A stretch of 9,346 nt of DNA, from assembly GCA_041180805.1 (NCBI GenBank), contig JBEGQX010000080.1, positions 1 to 9,346 of the forward strand. The letters are read 5' to 3'. This document shows, in pieces, positions 6,198 through 9,346 of the stretch. Under the pieces are notes generated by a model. The model made no database searches. It was not told the origin of the DNA and worked only from the letters and a program-made list of their open reading frames with translations. Within the stretch, counting starts at the first letter, position 1. Every line of letters begins with the position of its first letter. A program made the position numbers and the translations under genes. The DNA is from JBEGQX01 sp041180805. Lineage in GTDB: Bacteria; Planctomycetota; Planctomycetia; Gemmatales; Gemmataceae.

Positions 6198-7249
6198 TAC
6201 TTCAGCCAGCGTTCCAGCCATGCCAGGGTTTCCTTTTTAAACTCATCCGGGACACTGTGTGCAACACCCGCGGCCTCGATGTGCCTGATTTTTTCGGGGT
6301 TACCAGAGTAAGCCTTGTCTGCCGAGGCAAAGGCAATGCGGGCCCCCTCGATTGGGCAGTTGGGATCCTTTTCGCCATTAAGGATCAGAAGTGGGCGTGG
6401 GGCGCACAGTTTCAGCATGTTGGGGCAGTCGAAATCATCCAGTATGCCCGGAATCAGCTTGTTCCAAAGCACCTCGCAGACCTTTGCGTTGACTTCCTTT
6501 TCGCCTAGGTCGCGGGCTGCGGCTTCGTGCACTTTCTGGATGGTCTTGGCGCGGGCATGCCAGCGGTTGTTGTCCAGGCTCCAGCGGAAGGATTGCACCC
6601 CAATCAGCGGAATAATGACCTTCACTCTTTCATCAACACTGGCTGCCAGCCAGGTTTGAATGCCACCCATGCTGATGCCAACCATGGCAATGTTGGCGGG
6701 ATCAACATCGTCGCGTGTGACCAGGTAATCCACAAGGCGCCATAGATCCCAAACCGTGTCGTAATAAAAGGGGTGTTCCTGTGGTGTGCCGCGTGGGGTT
6801 TGCCAGGCTTTGGTGATGGCCTCATTGTAAGCCTCGGAGCCTTTCTTGCCATTGGCGCGATCGGCATGGTAGCGCGCATCGATGGCAACGGCCAGCCAGC
6901 CCCTATTGGCAAATTCCTCAAGCCAGGGGCGCATCAGTTCCTTGCTGCCACCTGTGCCGTGCAGCATGATTACCGTGGGAATTCTTCCCTTGGTTTCGGG
7001 TTTTTTTAGAGTAAGGATGGGCATTCGTTCCAGCTTGCCATCCGCTTTTTTCTCGGTGGCAATGGTCAGGTTTTGCTCCACAAAACCCTTCGTCTCTTTT
7101 TCAGAAAGAACCTGGGGTTCGGGCTTTACCCTGGGTCGATCCTGCATCTTCAGGAATGCCTGTCGGGTTTCCTGCGGGGGTTTTTCGCCCCGAACCTGCA
7201 GGGCAAAAAGCCCAGTTAGAAGTACAAGGCAGAACGCTGTTCGTTTCAT
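6197..7249 (-). CDS. Secreted alpha/beta hydrolase (dienelactone hydrolase/acetyl-esterase-like)
   Basis: A 350-residue protein with a signal peptide (MKRTAFCLVLLTGLFALQVRG, about 21 residues). The alpha/beta-hydrolase core starts near residue 88: VIMLHGTGG (93-101) holds the oxyanion H97-G98, the nucleophile elbow is G191-I-S193-M-G195, the acid is D295 in NGEKDPNCP, and the histidine is H331 in GVAHSV. The catalytic triad S193/D295/H331 is therefore complete. The family acts on esters or related bonds (carbohydrate acetyl esters, dienelactones, peptides); the substrate is not evident. Its ATG lies eight bases after the stop of the PPC-protein gene without a clear ribosome site of its own, which suggests translational coupling. 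Neighbouring a sulfatase, it may remove ester groups from the same polymer; this is inference. Conserved insertion RWSLDNNRWHAR (223-234) after the nucleophile may shape the active-site lid. Confidence 0.92.
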   Translation of the reverse strand: MKRTAFCLVLLTGLFALQVRGEKPPQETRQAFLKMQDRPRVKPEPQVLSEKETKGFVEQNLTIATEKKADGKLERMPILTLKKPETKGRIPTVIMLHGTGGSKELMRPWLEEFANRGWLAVAIDARYHADRANGKKGSEAYNEAITKAWQTPRGTPQEHPFYYDTVWDLWRLVDYLVTRDDVDPANIAMVGISMGGIQTWLAASVDERVKVIIPLIGVQSFRWSLDNNRWHARAKTIQKVHEAAARDLGEKEVNAKVCEVLWNKLIPGILDDFDCPNMLKLCAPRPLLILNGEKDPNCPIEGARIAFASADKAYSGNPEKIRHIEAAGVAHSVPDEFKKETLAWLERWLK

Positions 7250-7257
7250 GGCAGAAC

Positions 7258-9276
7258 TTACTTCTTGATGGTTAGGGTTGCTGCAGCCGAGGTGCTGGAT
7301 TCATCCTTGTCGTTGACCTTTGCCTTGCCCGTGACAGTGATGGCAGGGGTTGCTGCAGCGGCCTTGTCGGTGGAGGCTACCTCCAATTTCACCTCGTTGG
7401 CATCCTTGGGAATGGGGGTCGCCTTGGTGGTGACCATGGCGGGAAGCCCATTCACAGTAAGTGCTATTTCACCCTCAAAACCCTTGGCTCGTTTGGAAGT
7501 TACTGTAAGTGTTGTCTTTTCACCTGGCTTGATGGTGGCGGGGTCAAATTTCAGGCTAAGCGCAAAGGCTGGTTGTGGCTGTACACCAATGCCAAATTCC
7601 CGCCACATGGTGCGCGGCGGGTAGGGCAGGCCCGCAAGGGCGGTTGATAATGCGCCTTTTACGCTGGCATATGTCTTGTATGGTTTTTTGTTAATGGTGG
7701 CTGTTCCAACAATGCGAATGGTGTCCGGGCCAACGGGGGTGTTTTCATCCACCTCGATATCCAGGTTGCCACCGGACTGGCCTGCCTGCGCGGGCTGCCC
7801 TTTGGGAATGGTCAGCTTGCCCTTGAAACCTTTGGGACCCTCGACCGTAACCTCGATGGGGTCTGCATAATCCCTGCGTGTGACCAGGATGGGCAGGCTG
7901 AGTTTGCCACCGATGGCCACATCCGCCTGGGTTCCGCCCAGGGATAATTCAAAGCCGGGTTCGTATTCGGTCAACGTAAGGCGGTAGGCTTCGGTGGGGC
8001 CACCCCAGAGATGCAAGTGCTCAACAAAAAGTGTGTATTCACCGTCTGCGGGTGCCTTGAAATCCAGCCTGGGTGCCTGTGTCGGGTTGGATTCCATAAG
8101 CTTTGCACCCTTGGCATCCTTCACCACCATGTAAACCTCGGTGGGGGAAAATAGATCCAGTGTGGTGGATTCGATGATGATTCGCTGGTCCTTCTTGGCA
8201 GCGAAAGAATAATAATCGGCATCACCTTTCTCAAGAAAGCGCGCGGTAAGAGCTGTAGGAACAGGTAACTTGGTGGCCTTGGCGGGATCGTTGTTGGGTT
8301 CCTGTTCAAATTTTTCATCCATGTCGGTAAGCAGCAGACATACCGGCCAGCCGAGTTGGCCATTTTTGCCTTTGGGAGTTATCCAGATTGTGTCCAGGGT
8401 AGGATCGGTGGGAGCAGTAACTTCCTGCTCCTGGGCTTCAGTGGCATGGGGGCCTGCAAATCTGATTGTTTGTTTGCTTCCACGCTTCAAGGCCATGGGT
8501 AATGGAGAGGTTGCCATGGGAAAATCTCCCACACGAAGCCGGTAGATGTAATCATCCCCACCCCGGTAACTGACATCGCGCACTTCAATCAGGTATTCAC
8601 CATCGGCAACGAAAGTATGAACCAGGCGTGGGTCTGTCTGTAAACCTGGAGAATCGTTACTATGGCCCTTGGGCAGTTCCCTGAAATTTTTGGCATCATA
8701 AAGTGTAATCTGTGGGTCGATGGCACTTCCAAGCCTTCTGCCGATGACTTCCATGGTAAGACGCTGGCCAGCTTTGGCACTAATCTTGTAGTAGTCACTG
8801 CTTTCGTTGTCGATTTTTCCAGAAACCACGCAGGGAATGGTGATGGGTTGCGGGGTGTTTTTGTTTTTGCAGGTATCCACCTTGGTGATTTCCGGTAGAT
8901 CATCCACGCAAAAAACGCGGGCATTGGAAACACCCTTGGCAGTGCCAACTCGAATGGAATGAAAGCCTATCTGTGCATCAGCGGGGATTTCAATTTTGAC
9001 CTGAAGCTTGGTGGCATCTTTGCCGTTGTTGTTATCTGTTGGGATGGTCACCTTGCCCGGAATGCTGGTAACTACTTTTAGCGGATTGGTCAGGTTGGTG
9101 CCGGTAAGGTTTATGGTGGCAATGGAACCCCTTTTAGCACCCGGAATGGCGATTGCCTTCAGGGTGGGGGCGGCAGCATTGGCAGGGAAAGTTGCCCCCT
9201 TCTGGGCTATGGCACCCAGGGGGTTCATTAGCGGAATTGCCAGAATGAAAACAATCAGGAAGGAAATCTTTCGCAT
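7258..9276 (-). CDS. Secreted PPC-domain beta-sandwich protein without catalytic domain
   Basis: A 672-residue exported protein. Signal peptide about 1-24 (cut near GAIA-Q). Residues 36-130 form an N-terminal Ig/TIG-like module (RGSIATINLTGTNL, then IPADAQIGFHSIRV and GVSNARVFCVDDLPEI), typical of planctomycete PPC proteins. The first PPC domain spans about 148-250 (SGKIDNESSDYYKISAKAGQ, VADGEYLIEVRD, GDDYIYRLRVG). The second spans about 322-436, opening with FEQEPNNDPAKAT and containing KGDADYYSFAAKKDQ and APADGEYTLFVEH. Two Ig-like repeats follow (about 441-540 and 569-671), both opening with an F-x-LSL block and ending in a low-complexity, Ala/Thr-rich tail. No peptidase or other catalytic motif is seen, although PPC domains were named from peptidases. 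The ATG is supported by GAGG (9282-9285), five bases upstream. It is first in the minus-strand run with hydrolase and sulfatase. A binding or scaffolding role on the surface is inferred. Confidence 0.9.
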   Translation of the reverse strand: MRKISFLIVFILAIPLMNPLGAIAQKGATFPANAAAPTLKAIAIPGAKRGSIATINLTGTNLTNPLKVVTSIPGKVTIPTDNNNGKDATKLQVKIEIPADAQIGFHSIRVGTAKGVSNARVFCVDDLPEITKVDTCKNKNTPQPITIPCVVSGKIDNESSDYYKISAKAGQRLTMEVIGRRLGSAIDPQITLYDAKNFRELPKGHSNDSPGLQTDPRLVHTFVADGEYLIEVRDVSYRGGDDYIYRLRVGDFPMATSPLPMALKRGSKQTIRFAGPHATEAQEQEVTAPTDPTLDTIWITPKGKNGQLGWPVCLLLTDMDEKFEQEPNNDPAKATKLPVPTALTARFLEKGDADYYSFAAKKDQRIIIESTTLDLFSPTEVYMVVKDAKGAKLMESNPTQAPRLDFKAPADGEYTLFVEHLHLWGGPTEAYRLTLTEYEPGFELSLGGTQADVAIGGKLSLPILVTRRDYADPIEVTVEGPKGFKGKLTIPKGQPAQAGQSGGNLDIEVDENTPVGPDTIRIVGTATINKKPYKTYASVKGALSTALAGLPYPPRTMWREFGIGVQPQPAFALSLKFDPATIKPGEKTTLTVTSKRAKGFEGEIALTVNGLPAMVTTKATPIPKDANEVKLEVASTDKAAAATPAITVTGKAKVNDKDESSTSAAATLTIKK

Positions 9277-9346
9277 GCCAGCCTCAGGAGGGTAAACAGG
9301 AAAAAGCGGTGGGATTTAAAAATCTATTCAGCAACAGGTTATGATG
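9277..9346. other. Upstream region of the PPC-protein gene, no further gene seen
   Basis: Seventy bases lie between the PPC-protein start codon and the window edge. They contain its ribosome site (GAGG on the minus strand) and an AT-rich patch (TTTAAAAAT near 9316) that could belong to its promoter. No convincing -35/-10 pair or other gene is visible. Confidence 0.4.

Overview
The window looks like a piece of a planctomycete chromosome of moderate GC, probably Gemmatales or Pirellulales-like; the sequence alone does not fix the genus. The evidence is the protein content: three DUF1559 pseudopilin-like proteins with near-consensus type IV/II N-methylation segments and H-X9-DG tails, two small lipoproteins of the 'YPV-x-GTV' type, a secreted sulfatase, a secreted alpha/beta hydrolase, a large protein with two PPC domains, and a neutral-ceramidase-like protein. 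This set is strongly typical of Planctomycetes. Almost every product carries an export signal (Sec signal peptide, lipobox or prepilin leader), so the window is devoted to the cell surface and periplasm.

Layout. Positions 1-737 (minus) hold the N-terminal part of a ceramidase-like enzyme that runs off the left edge. A 96-bp divergent gap follows, then two tandem DUF1559 genes on the plus strand (834-1721 and 1737-2654), 15 bp apart. Their end abuts the stop codon of a minus-strand pair of paralogous lipoproteins (3081-3506, then 2655-3071). A 194-bp divergent region with a near-perfect 16-bp palindrome separates this pair from a third DUF1559 gene on the plus strand (3701-4654). A strong bidirectional hairpin terminator at 4677-4703 closes that side. 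From 9276 down to 4707 there is a minus-strand run: PPC-domain protein, alpha/beta hydrolase (8-bp gap), then sulfatase (77-bp gap).

How the genes may work together. The PPC protein, hydrolase and sulfatase look like a co-transcribed extracytoplasmic set for binding and breaking down a sulfated or esterified polymer; the substrate is not visible. The DUF1559 and lipoprotein genes look like a surface or pseudopilus module: pseudopilin-like subunits next to small lipid-anchored beta-sandwich proteins. A 12-bp near-palindrome (TTGTAATTGCAA) occurs exactly twice in the window, both times in a gap just upstream of a minus-strand gene (first lipoprotein and sulfatase), which hints at shared regulation of the two halves.

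No RNA gene, insertion sequence, CRISPR array, tRNA or attachment site was seen. No gene-free stretch exceeds 300 bases; the longest is 3507-3700. I did not find a clearly unprecedented system. The most interesting leads are the shared palindrome, the pseudopilin/lipoprotein cluster, and the catalytic-domain-free PPC protein coupled to two hydrolases.
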